DNA from: Trebouxia sp. TZW2008
Taxonomy: Eukaryota > Chlorophyta > Trebouxiophyceae > Trebouxiales > Trebouxiaceae
Direction of reading: 5' to 3'
NCBI GenBank assembly: GCA_002118135.1
Contig: BDIU01000075.1
Coordinates: 186,001-250,000, forward strand
DNA length: 64,000 bases
A model generated the notes under the pieces. The model did no database searches. It saw nothing but the letters and a program-made list of their open reading frames with translations, and had not been told where the DNA came from. The position numbers and the translations under genes are program-made. Below are positions 53,520 to 64,000 of the stretch, piece by piece; position 1 is the first letter of the stretch, and each line of letters begins with the position of its first letter.

Positions 53520-54028
53520 TGCATGCTGTAGGGCTCACGCTGACGCTGTCGTCGCAAGCAAGCAACACCTCATACGTCGATCACGCGCAGGCTCCCCGAC
53601 ACTCTTGTGACAGGGCAAGGCCGGAGACGCTTCTATTCGACAGCATGGGTCAAGTATGATCACCGAGGACACGCTTCGCGCCGTGACGCAGGTGATGGCC
53701 GGGGCTTACTTGCAAGATCCGTTCATGTTCTCATCCTGGTCAGCATCTCGCTTTCTCACATGGCATCTTCCACACGGGCTTACTGATCGGCAAGTCTTGG
53801 CACGGCATGTCGTTTGCTGCGATCGGGTGAGCGGACGACAACCGCTTCATTGTACCCGATGAATGGCGTGCATTGCTTGCAACCTGCTGCAGCGTGCAGG
53901 CGTTGTATGTCATACGTTATGCCGCAAACACAGTTGCAGCAAGCTGTGATCACTGCATGCTGCTCACTTGAGCGCGGTCTGGCGTAAGTCGCTGCGCGAT
54001 TGCATCTGGGCAACAATCCTCAGCCTTT
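53520..54028. promoter_or_regulatory. Shared divergent promoter region (ABHD18 - / codanin +)
   Basis: 509 bp between the two start codons, GC-richer than flanking introns. A plus ORF at 53656 (MITEDTLRAVTQVMAGAYLQ) could be an upstream ORF of the codanin transcript. No TATA element was assigned. Confidence 0.5.
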
Positions 54029-57000
54029 ATGGCAGAGTATCTGCACAGGGTGCTGGCTGGCGACATCGAGCTGGACTCGGTCAAAGACTGGATTGTAGGA
54101 AGCAGCGGTCTGCCGCCGACACCCTTGGGTTCAGGGTCTCCAAGGAGTCCCCCTACTAGCAGCAACGCGTTGGTCATCACGGCTGAGCAGCTGCGAGCTG
54201 AGACCCTGAACTACGTCAAAGAACAGGCGGACCTACTGTTCCTTGCCTCTGACAAGCGTGTTGCTGAAGCAAATGCTGCTGCTCAAGCTGACAAGGGGAG
54301 AAGCAGCTCCAAGCCAGCGTGGCCGGCAGGTCACGCTCGCTCACAAGCGCCTGGCCTGGTCACTGAGAACAGCTTCCCAGCCCTTGCAGTCGCCTCCGGC
54401 AAGGTATCGCATGCTGCCCTGAATTTGAATTCAAAGTAGCCCGGCATGGCCAGAGGCACCCAAAACATTGCAAAAGCAGCAAGCACTCCATCTGTCTGGC
54501 TGTTGGTGTGCACTGAGACTGCACACTGTGATTGTGAACCTGCAATAACCAAGGTTGCTGATGTTACCCATGCCCAAATGCCGTTGCCTGTAGCCTGTAT
54601 TGCTCGTGCAGAAAGATGCTTTGGACAGAAGACTCAGCCTTCAACCACCACAAGCAGCACACACTTCTTCTTCCTCACCTGCTCCTCAGAAGCAGAATCA
54701 GCGAGGCCGCAAGATAGCACCCACCAGGATACAGAGTGCAGCTGAGCCAATACTCCGAAACCAACTCCCGTTTGGCACTGTGTCAACTGGCCAGTTGCCT
54801 GAGGAAGAAGCTGCTGGCTTGGCAGTAGAAGCAAGCGCTAGAGACCTATTCTGCCCTGAGCAAGCATCAGGTACAGTCCTCATGACATGTTGATTGCTGC
54901 TTTGGCCTGATGAGCAGACAGCAGCAGTTTGTAGCTCCAGTGTTTCGTGGAATGGCTCTGGCAGACCATCACAAACATGCATGCTGCCACAGATATGGCC
55001 CTCAGTGTACAGTCATGATAGCAACGGCTGTTGCAGCTTGCATTCCAAGACATGACATCTGTGTGGCTGCCTGTACAAGGAGTCCTGATCACCTCTGACA
55101 TCACTGAGATTACTGAGAAATTTGTTATCTGTTCTGAAGCAGTGGCCACACTCAAACTTGATGCTTATCCACATCTATGGGCCATGAGACACTAGCCACT
55201 CAATTGCTGTGCTTTGCAGATCATCTGCAAGGACAGCTTGGACCTGTGGTGTCGAGTACCCCTCAAGCTGCAGCTCAAACGCCAAGCCCAGCACACTCAG
55301 CATGGAGCCGTCCCCTGACGCCTTCCTCAACAGGCAGCACAGCATCACAAGCACAGTCAAGACAGGCTGACGCTAACAGGGCAGTCAAGTGGCCCCAGCA
55401 GACACTGTCCCCTTCTGGCAGCATGAACTCTCAGGCTCACTTGAAACAGACCGATGCTAATAGGGCAATGAAACAGCCCCAGCAGACACTTTCGCCTGCG
55501 CTCAGCACACACTCAGCCCCTGCTACTGTGACACCCTGTAAGGCCTCTGGTAAGACCAAGCGCATCTCGCCAAGCCCCTTGGGAGAGGCCCCAGTGTCAG
55601 GTGCAGTGAATGGTGTGCGCTCAGGTCAGGCTTCTGCCTGGCAGAACTTGCATCACCAGCAGTCACACCATCAGCAGTCACATCATCAACGGTCACAACC
55701 TCAGCAGTCACATCATCAGCAGTCACATCCCCAGCAGTTGCTACCTGCCAACAGCCCCTCTCATGGGGTCCCGCTGAAAGCATCAGGGGGCAACATCAGG
55801 GCCAATGCTGACGGCCCACAGCTCAAAAAGGCCCTCAGCAGTGGCACTGGCAAACTTGCTCCAGGGTCTGGTCAGAAGGCTGCCTCCAGGCATCACAACT
55901 CCTTTGACTCGCCCCTTGGTAGTGCATGGGGCCGCCCAACTGCATCTGCAAACAGTGCATCGGCAAGTTCTGCCCCAGACAGATCAGCATGGTCCAGCCC
56001 AACCCTGCACAGTCACCAGAGCAGGTTACAACATGCTGCTTCCTACCCACAGCAGGACTCAGGTTCAAGTCCTGCTCATGGTCAAAACAGCAGGTTGCAA
56101 CACTCAGTCTCTTGTGCGCAGCAGCTGAGCTCTCCAGACAGCACTGCCACATCAGCCTTCACCCCAGCTTGGAAGGGCAGGGCTCCCCTCAGGAGCCCCC
56201 ACACGCCTTCCTCTGCAGCGCAGGATCCCTTTGCTACCCCTCAGAGACCCACCCAGACCATGTCTGGGACCCCACCAGAATCACAGACCAGGTCAGAGTG
56301 CGGCAGTACGGGCACTGATTACGCTACACCTTGCTCTACCTTGCATCCGTGGCAGGACGCTTCAGCAGAGCGGGAACATATGTCTCCTGACAATGCTTTT
56401 GGCACGCCTCAGGCGCAACACCTCAGCAGCCGCTTTGCATCTGAAGCAAGCTCTGCATCAGGTGCCTCACCATCACCATCACTGGGCTCTACTTCAAGAA
56501 CTCCCTGCAGCGCCTGGCAACAGCTAGCCTCAACTACAGATGCGCAATCTGAAGCCTCTTTGATGCTAGAGGCAAAAGCCAACAAGGTTTTGACTCATAG
56601 GCTTCAACAGGCATTGCCATCAGCTCATGCTGCACAAAGCCCCCCCAGCGCTCTGCATCAGCCAGCAACAGCAGAAGCTGGGCTTGTAAGCACAGGGTTT
56701 GCATTGCAGCAAGGAGGGTCTGATCATCTGGCAGCGTCTTGTGACCCATTGGCAGCTGAGCATCCGCAGCAGCTGCAGCAAGCCGCACACATATGTACAG
56801 ATCCCACTTTGTCTGACAAGGCACAGCGCCTGGCAAATCTTCACGCTCACATCATCACAGGTATGAGTGTGTGTCTGCTCAGAAGCAATGCACATGATCC
56901 AGAGCAGGAATGCCAGATTTTGAATCAAATGCGATTAATTTTTCTGTGTTTGCCTGCCCGCCTGGTCCTACATGAATGTTGCTTTGCTGTAGAGCAGATG

Positions 57001-60000
57001 ACCAGACATATCTCTTGACTACTGTATGCATGCTGTGCCTGCCTGCGTCCGGTCTGTACATTGGGCTGAATCTGTCTGTTTGCATGTGATCCAGCACCTG
57101 CCCTGTCTGAGCATGCTCAGATCTTGTGTGCCGTGGCTCTTCAGACCAACCTGCTGAACTGTCCCATAATTGCTCCACCATGCCCATCGCACGTTCACAA
57201 TTCTTGCAAACTGCATAACAGTCTCAGCACCTCTCATGAAGTGTACCAAGCTTTCACCCTGCTGTGCGGTTGTGCTGAGCGTGTCTCTAGCAGCTGAGCT
57301 GAACTTGTGGCTGCACCTCATTGCTCTGCCATAGCCCTCTCAAACGCTGCACAGCTTCACGCACAATGCATGAGAGTTTGCATGAACACCATCCATGAGG
57401 CTCCTTAGACTGACTCTTTGTTTACTGCAGTTGTACCTAGTGTGTCCCTGGCTGCTGAATTAGACCTGCTGCTGCACCTTATTGCTCTGCCTCCCAGCCT
57501 GGTGTTGACACCCTCCTCAGAGACGGACCTGCAGTTAATGTTCTCATCTGGGCCAGTGGCTGCACTGTATGCTAGTCAGGTGCTTGTTTTGTCAGGTGAG
57601 CCAATCTTTCAGCAACAAGGAGAACTTGGCCTTCACCAGCATGTCAATTTTGCATTGTATGCAGCTTAATTCTGCTTGAAGGTGCTCTTAACATAAACTC
57701 CTGTCCTGCTTCCGTGGCTTACCTTGCTTTAGAAACAATACAGTCTCACATCAAAGCATACAGCCCGCAAGGGCACTGACATTGCGCGCTCTGTTCAGGA
57801 AGGCTGATTCCTAGCTTGAGCAAGCACATGCTGGAGAGCATTGCTGAAGTGCCAACCTTGAAGCAGCACGCCCCGGCACTCATGGCAGATGCACAGCATC
57901 AGCTGGAGGTATGCCTTTGCCATCAGGCTCATATCTTGTTTGCAATGTTTGCAAGTGGCAGCAGCATCTTCTTAGGACACATGCGCTTAAGATTGGCAAA
58001 AGCAGTGTATCGTTGTAACCTTGAGTGCAAATCGTGGGGCCTTGATTTTTCGGCAACAAGGCCAAAGGGAAAAGGCTAAAAATGGCGTGTATGCAGATTG
58101 CGGTCGTGTATTCGCCATGCACATGCAATGGCTCCATCACACACCTTACAGTATCAAAGGTCTACACGCGCAGCCAACTTGTGTCAGATGTCTTTTTGCT
58201 TGCAGATGTTGAATGCAATGGCACTGCCACATGACGTCAGGCTGACTGGAGGCAGCAGTGGCAGGCATTTGTTTGGTGCTGGCGCATTCACTCAGGATGG
58301 GCAACCGCAGCGCACACAGGTGGGCTGCAGCTCTGGTGACATCTTGGCATGCACAGTGCTGTATGTTCTGCTTTGCATGGGAGAACCTTCATGTCCGACG
58401 GTTTGTCATTTGAGCTGCATCAGTTGCTGGGTATGTGTTGCGGCTCACGTTGGTGTGTACAGTGTAGCACAAACACCCTCTGTAGGGTAAGTTGAGGCAG
58501 GCAGGTTTAATGCCCATGAGTTCCTCAGCAAGTCCTGGTGCTGCTGGGTTGCCTTCTTCTGCTTGTATCTGCTTTCTGCTGGCTGTTGGGCTGCATAGTT
58601 TCCCTGGAAGCAAAAGGTCAAGCAGTTATGCAGCAAACTTGCTGAAAGGTGCCATTGACCAACACGAGCAAAGTCTTGGCTTGTTGTTTTCAAACTGCAC
58701 TTGTGAATGCATCACCGAGCTGCAGCATCATTTCAAGAGCATTTGGGGCATGCAGCTGAATTCCACATGAGGCGTGCCTAATCAGTATACTTGCATAAGT
58801 GCTCACAAGCCTGCCCAAACTAACGCAAGGTAGTCCCAGACAACAGGCCAGCACTGACAATGTCAGCAGCCATGCAAAGCCACTGTCAGCCGTGTACTGA
58901 GACCAGAAAAAGTGCCCGGTTGTCTATCAAGCAAGGCAAGCATCTGTGCAGGAAGCTTCTCATGAGCTGCACATTCAAAAAAAAGCTTGCTGTCATCAGA
59001 GCGCGTGTGTCACAAACTGCAGCGTAAATGCGATTCAGCTCAGCTTAGCAAGCATAAGCATTTTAATTTGGGTGTAGGAGGACCAGCGCAGAGTGAGCAA
59101 CATGAATGACTGCCGAGATGGATGGGCCAAGCTGATGCGGGCCGCTGCCGACCAGCAAACGCAGCCCTTCAAGGGCTCTTCTGTCAGACAGGGCCTTTCG
59201 CAAAGCCCTGCACAAGGTACACTGGACTGGCTGAAGTTTAGAGCATGAATTTATGAATGGAACAAATGGAAAGGGCCCTGCTGCAGTACAGATTGCTTGT
59301 GCTGGTCAGATCCTCTGTTGTCAAGCGATTGCAGAGTCGACAACACAGGTGTGCAATCCTGCAAACATTGTCATGCGTGATGACAGCTGCACTTGCTGCT
59401 TTTGCCTTGACATGCAGAATCCCATATGGCCATAATAATGATTGTAAAGCCATCAATCACATTGTGCGGCAAAGGACACAACAGCAGCTAGACCCCCCAG
59501 CATGCAGATGCCAATGTAGCTGTGCTGATGCATGCTCAGCAGCTTGCACAAACAACACAGTCCCTCCATGTCCTCCATGTCCAATTTAAATGATTCAGGT
59601 TAGCACATGACCGAACTGGTTGGAGACAGTTGATTGCTTCTGTACGTACCTAGATGGGGCTGCTAAGCCGGCCTAGCCCACGTTTACAATGAATGAGTGA
59701 ATGAATGAACAGGGACTCAGGAGCTTGACTTGCTTTGTATGCAGATGCCAATTGAGTTGTTTTGCTCTTCCAGCGATTTGTATAGCTTTTGGAACAACTG
59801 GCAGCTGTATACAAGCAGCATGCATAAGCGTCCACGCTCGGAAGCTTTGTCTTGCATGCAGATGCCAATGTGGCTGTGCTGATGCACATGCAGCAGCATG
59901 CAAGAAGATCATTGCGAGGCCTGCGCCTGGACAACTACGCCACCTTTGCTGAGCTGTTCATCACAGCCCTTCTTCAAGCTGCTGCCACTGGCGAGACCTT

Positions 60001-63000
60001 GCTAGATGATGACAGCCCCTCTACTCAGAAGCTGCAGAAGCTGGCTGACAAGGACACTTCCAAGTTCTACAGGCTGAATCAGCGCATGCAGGTATGCAGC
60101 TGTCCTTCGGTATGCCTTGCTCACTGCCACAAGTGCCCACATAAATGCCACAAGATACCACGGCATTCCAAGCTGCTGCCTTTGGCATGTTGCTCTTGCA
60201 TGATGCCAGTTGTCTACTTGTAAGCTGCAAACGCTGGCTGACAAGGACGCCTCCAAGTTCTACAGGCTGAAGCAGCAAATGCGGGTATGTTTACTGTCCT
60301 TTCATGGATACAAACTGCTGCCACAAGGGGTGAAAAGCCAAGCAGCGGCTACAGCTATGCTACAACATGTACAATATGCAAAAGCAGCCTCAAAACATGA
60401 CTACATGACAAGGCTATTTCCACTTCCAAGATTTGATGGCTCATTCCATACATGCATTACAGATTCATGATTGAGGGTGTGCAATCTATTGTTGCAGGGG
60501 CAGGCAGCAGGACACCGGCCCTCTCACCAGGGCAGATACGCCACCAACTCAGGAGGGGTCAGATCTGGTGGTAACAGCCCCTTTGCCTCGCCAGGAGTCG
60601 CAAGCCAGCCAAGCCACTCTGAGCCACTGCACTTTGGTTTCCAGTCGAGATCAAGCGGCAGCCTGACAGCGCAACAAAGCAGTGTCACAGATGCGGATTT
60701 GGCTGATGTCGCTGTGGCGCTGCAGTTTCCCCAGGCTCAGCGTCTGTTTGTCATGTTTGTCCAGGCTGCTGACAGCCACAAACTGAACTCCAGCCTTGTC
60801 AGGTCAGCTCTTGAACTTTCACTTGTGTGGCACAAGTCAAGCATGGGCAGAGCGTACTGGAAAACATGAGTAAAGCAAATAGGCCAACATGCGATTAGCT
60901 CCTAAAACAACACAGAAATGTTCTGGAAAGATTGTTTACGCTTGCTATTGTTGCTATGCCTGTCATCTCAAGCAGTCCTGTGGCTGCCTGTATAGAGCTC
61001 ACTCTGAATTTCTCTGACAAACGTGCAGACACTAGCATTGTTGTCATTATGGCACTGCAGTCTGATTGATCAAAATCCTGCATGAAAGCCCTTGACCATT
61101 GCTTGCAGGTGTATGCGGGCTCGCCTGCAGCAGATGCACCAGTCAGCCTTGACTGACAGCGCCACCTCTGACAGACTCAGAAGCGAGAGGCTTGTATCAC
61201 AGTGCTGCATTGCTTCCTTCCTCAGCCTCCTCACCTTCACAGGCAGCTGCGGCATTAGTCAGCCTCATGACTCATCCAGCAACAGTCACGTCTGCCCAAT
61301 CCCTGAGTTACACATAGCGCTGCAAGCAGCTCTGCACAGCAATATTGTTGAGTGGGTTGTGCCCTGGATTGTGCAATACCTCCGGTTCCTGAGTCATGAT
61401 GTTGACTCTCAGCACTCAAGCCAGGTTCAGCAGGTGTTGGGTTGCTTACGCAGCTTGCAGTCATGCGCAATTCTGTTGCCACAGTCAGCAGAATTTGGTC
61501 CTATGGCTCTGTGTCTGCGCACTGTGCTTGATGAGCACTTGGAGCAGATGGCAGACGTGGAAGTGATGCCAGAGGTTATGCCAGATGCCGACTGGTTAGC
61601 AGCCCTTGACAGCTGGCAGGCTGCAGTCAAGCTGAGTCGGTCTGTGCTGGATGTGCGTTACATGCAACTCTGCTGCCCTCTTTTGGAGCATGCAAGACAA
61701 GCTGTCCAGGTAAACTGAGCGTGGTGTACTTGTTTCTAATCCAGTTGCGTTTGCTCATTTGCAAGCCCGGTCAGACATGAGTTCCTTGCAGGAGCAGAAT
61801 GTCCATCAGCTGACTGATAAGGACTGTTGCCAGCTATGTGATTTTGTTGTCGCAGTCTCTGTATTGCATCTCAATTGTCTTGCTGAAATCTGTGTGATGC
61901 AACAATGAAAATTTGCCTGCACATGCCTGCAGGCTGCTGCTTCAGCAGAGGGCAGTCAGTGGGAGGGCAACAGGGCAGCGCTAAAGGGAGTACGCAAGAT
62001 CACCCCTTCACAGCCCCTAGGGGTCAGCCTCACCCCAAACTCAGAACTGCCCCCAGCCCTTGCAGCTGCTGTTGAAGGTGCTACAGGCAGTGACGCCCAT
62101 CCTGTGAAGCTCAAGCTGCAGCATGCCTTCTTGGAACAGTACAGCAGTAATGAGCACAAGGTAAAACTGATTGCTTTGCATTTGTACACACACTGGTAGC
62201 AATGCTCTTCCTGTGAAGCTCAAGCTGCAGCATGCCTTCTTGGAACAGTACAGCAGTGATGTGCACAAGGTCAGATTGGTTGTTGCTTTGTGTGTTTACA
62301 TACTCATTCTGCAAAGCTCAAGTTTCTGAATGCCTCCTTAGAGCAGTATAGCAGTTCTGATCACAAGGCAAGGCCAGCTTTTGCTTTGTGTTTGTGCATT
62401 TAGTGATGTTGTTGCAGGCTTGTTTTTGCATTGCTGCATCTCCATGTGCGGCAGCAGCAGCAGTACAGCAGCAGCGCTTGCACGCGTGAGCAGTAATTGC
62501 GTTGAGCTCACCCATGAAGTGACTCAACCTGGCTTGCTTATTGCATGTTGTCTGCAGGTTCGGTTGAAGGATGTTGTCACCTACATCACCAGCATCATTG
62601 CACAGAACGCAGTCAGCAGCAGCTTTGAGAGGTGTCTACCTGCGCTTGCCAAAACTGCAGCAGAGGACTTTTTCTCAAGGTGTCAGGACATTGTCAGACA
62701 ATCATCTGGGTCAAATAGTGAAGATCAGCAGGACAGCAGTAGTGCACGTGCTGGGCTGTCAACCCATGCAAGACTGCAGATTGATAGCTGTGCTGATAGC
62801 TGCGTGGGCTCTGCCTGTTATAAGGTGTGCTTCTTGAGCGGTCCTGCTCTTGTTTGCGTGAAGCGTTATTGACAGCAAAAGGATGTGTGATATTTGATAC
62901 GTTGCACCTCAGTCAAGCGTGTCTGGTTGCTGCAGCTTGATAAGCTAGCTTTGCACATGCCAACAGCAAGTTGCCAGCCAAGACTGCTGTGCTTTCCAGG

Positions 63001-63905
63001 CAAGAAAATTAGCAGATCTTGAAGCCAACATCAAAATCAGCCTCATGTTGAATGTTTTTCGAGTCATTCAACGTGAGGCTGCAGATGCCATGACATACAC
63101 AAGCCATAAACGTGCGAGCGTAGGTGCAGTCACAGATTGACATGTTCTCCTGTACATGCAGGCATTAGACGAGTGCTATAATGAGGCGGCCAAGGTTGTT
63201 GACCAGCAGGCAGTGCATGCACTAGCTGCTTTGTCTCCCCCAAGCTGGACAGCTGCTGTCATTGGTTCTGCTGCAGCCATCGTGGCAGAGACGGCCAAAG
63301 GCTCAAGCGCACAGCAGATTGTGTCACAGGTGATCCAAACAACATGTCTTGGCTGAGCCTGCTCCTACTTCTTGTGACAGACAGAGCCAGCAACGTTGCC
63401 AGTGTACAACGAAAGTTAGCACAGCAAACTGTGTCACAGATGATGCAAAGAGCTTGGCTGAATCTGCATCTGCACGCCCTGGTGAACAAAGCAAGCATGT
63501 GTGGTGTTCAGGCAAAACTGGCCTGGTGGCAACAGGACTCTGGTCATGCACACCTAGCACCCTTGCTGGGCTGTGTAAGCCACTGATTTCATGCATAAAG
63601 AAAGCAAGCAACAAGGCCAGTGCACATTGGCGCGTGTTGATCCTGTGCTTTCCCTGGACCTGGTGCTTGGCATCTTGTCGTTCAAATGATCTCCCATGGT
63701 CTCACTTGATGATAAATGATTGCCACACTGCAGCTGACTTCTAAGCATTGTGTGATACATATTGCTGAGGATAATTTTGTGTGATGTGCAGAGCACAGCA
63801 GTGCGTAAGCAGATCAAGCAGCAAGTTGAGAGTGCTAGTGCTGCGCTGATCAAGTCGTATACACGCCAGTCCGCTGCTCAAACCATGTCAACAATGAGTG
63901 AATGA
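54029..63905 (+). CDS. CDAN1: Codanin-1-like protein
   Basis: Animal codanin-1 is a scaffold that binds ASF1 and the nuclease CDIN1 and limits histone supply. Exons (all joins in phase except the edge near 59930): 54029-54403, 54612-54870, 55220-56860, 57431-57595, 57799-57908, 58206-58319, 59078-59216, ~59930-60093, 60498-60802, 61109-61709, 61933-62160, 62558-62824, 63000-63119, 63162-63329, 63792-63905. The N-terminus (MAEYLHRVLAGDIELDSVKD then WI, followed by a helix) and RGRKIAPTRI fit the codanin start. There is a 1.6-kb disordered Ser/Pro/Gln/His exon. The conserved C-terminal half includes SLSKHMLESIAEVP, ADKDTSKFYRLNQRM, SNIVEWVVPWIVQYLRFL, MQLCCPLLEHARQA, GVRKITPSQPLG and RLKDVVTYITSIIAQNAVSS. 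The protein stops soon after the AETAKG / VRKQIKQQVESASAALIKSY block, shorter than the animal protein. Introns hold echo copies. Confidence 0.85.
55645..55745 (+). repeat. In-frame HHQQS repeat inside the codanin disordered exon
   Basis: A 15-bp period, CATCA(T/C)CAGCAGTCA, is repeated about seven times, encoding (S)HHQQS and variants SQPQQS and SHPQQL. It is part of the open frame and probably a length-variable disordered segment. Confidence 0.85.
57240..57335 (+). repeat. Echo copy of codanin exon 57431-57595 (start)
   Basis: GTGTCTCTAGCAGCTGAGCTGAACTTG followed by TGGCTGCACCTCATTGCTCTGCC matches the real exon start (GTGTCCCTGGCTGCTGAATTAGACCTG, CTGCTGCACCTTATTGCTCTGCC; VSLAAELDLLLHLIALP). 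It lies 160 bp upstream and is truncated after IAL. Confidence 0.75.
59230..59920 (+). repeat. Codanin intron with repeated CATGCAGATGCCAATGTAGCTGTGCTGATGCATGC blocks
   Basis: The block GCATGCAGATGCCAATGTAG, CTGTGCTGATGCATGCTCAG at about 59501 recurs at about 59857 (GCATGCAGATGCCAATGTGG, CTGTGCTGATGCACATGCAG) and partly at 59740. The last copy runs into the acceptor side of the following exon, so the duplicated unit is intron-end sequence. Confidence 0.65.
60222..60290 (+). repeat. Echo copy of the end of codanin exon ~59930-60093
   Basis: AAGCTGCAAACGCTGGCTGA, CAAGGACGCCTCCAAGTTCT and ACAGGCTGAAGCAGCAAATG, then CGGGTATGTT, match the real exon end (KLQKLADKDTSKFYRLNQRM|GTATGC). The copy reads KLQTLADKDASKFYRLKQQM, is in frame and keeps a donor-like GTATGTT, but has no 5' half. 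Confidence 0.8.
62200..62370 (+). repeat. Two echo copies of the end of codanin exon 61933-62160
   Basis: CCTGTGAAGCTCAAGCTGCA, GCATGCCTTCTTGGAACAGT, ACAGCAGTGATGTGCACAAG|GTCAGA at 62211-62270 is almost identical to the real exon end (62099-62160, ..AGTAATGAGCACAAG|GTAAAA). A third, diverged version (CTGCAAAGCTCAAGTTTCTG, AATGCCTCCTTAGAGCAGTA, TAGCAGTTCTGATCACAAG|GCAAGG) lies at 62310-62370. The spacing is about 110 and 100 bp, and the flank TTGCTTTG(C/T)(A/G)TTTGT.CA is shared by all three. Confidence 0.85.
63330..63791. other. Last long codanin intron, with a short echo of the preceding exon end
   Basis: GCACAGCAAACTGTGTCACAGATGATGCAA at 63418 copies the real exon end GCACAGCAGATTGTGTCACAG|GTGATCCAA at 63309. 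Its donor GT is changed to AT. A CACCTAGCACCCTTGCTGGG string at 63550 resembles the LINE-tail terminus but is too short to claim. Confidence 0.6.
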
Positions 63906-64000
63906 ACACACCAGAAACAAAGCTGACTACAGGATGCATAGTTGTGCTGATAGAAGCCCAATTTAGCAGATTTCCCCGACCCTCTGACTGTTATGCCCAA

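Noticed and set aside
55835..56318. Overlapping long frames on both strands across the codanin disordered exon
   Set aside because: Shadow frames of a compositionally biased Ser/Pro/Gln exon. The 55220-56860 frame is the one joined in phase to conserved exons.

Overview
This is a 64 kb piece of a nuclear genome from an intron-rich eukaryote, most likely a green alga (Chlorophyta, perhaps Trebouxiophyceae). Nearly every gene is cut into short exons with GT..AG introns and TGCAG-type acceptors. Several products belong to the green lineage: a SUF4-type zinc-finger protein, a peptidyl-serine galactosyltransferase with a ShKT domain, a plastid-type DUF3181 protein, an Agenet-domain chromatin protein and a SKIP16-like F-box/SMI1-KNR4 protein. 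I could not fix the genus. Exon boundaries below were read by hand from splice signals, reading phase and recalled family sequence. No alignment program was run.

Layout. 1-7.6 kb (+): 3' part of the spliceosomal helicase Aquarius. 8.1-13.8 kb (-): an Agenet plus two-RRM protein, ASI1-like. 14.6-15.0 kb (+): a small hydrophilic stress-protein-like gene. 15.2-17.5 kb (-): F-box/SMI1-KNR4 protein. Its ATG lies 2 bp after the stop of another minus-strand gene (17.5-18.2 kb). 19.2-23.0 kb (-): SUF4/BuGZ. 23.3-24.1 kb (+): plastid DUF3181 protein. 24.7-26.9 kb (-): ALY/THO4 mRNA-export adaptor. 27.7-36.8 kb (+): peptidyl-serine alpha-galactosyltransferase. 37.3-48.1 kb (-): three intronless paralogous LRR genes, with a roughly 178-bp satellite-like array between the second and third. 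49.2-53.5 kb (-): ABHD18-like alpha/beta hydrolase. 54.0-63.9 kb (+): codanin-1-like protein. Several genes are head to head and share short intergenic regions: SUF4/DUF3181, ALY/SGT and ABHD18/codanin.

Many products fit RNA and chromatin work (Aquarius, ALY, SUF4, the Agenet/RRM protein, codanin), but nothing shows a single pathway or an operon-like system.

The most striking signal is structural. In the four longest genes (Aquarius, galactosyltransferase, ABHD18-like, codanin-like) the introns hold tandem, truncated and partly decayed copies of the neighbouring exon ('echo exons'), often two or three in a row. I saw none in ALY, SUF4, DUF3181 or the LRR genes. The introns also hold 5'-truncated copies of one LINE-type retrotransposon tail and two copies of a roughly 185-bp pogo/Tigger-like MITE. 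One MITE starts exactly at a 5' splice site.
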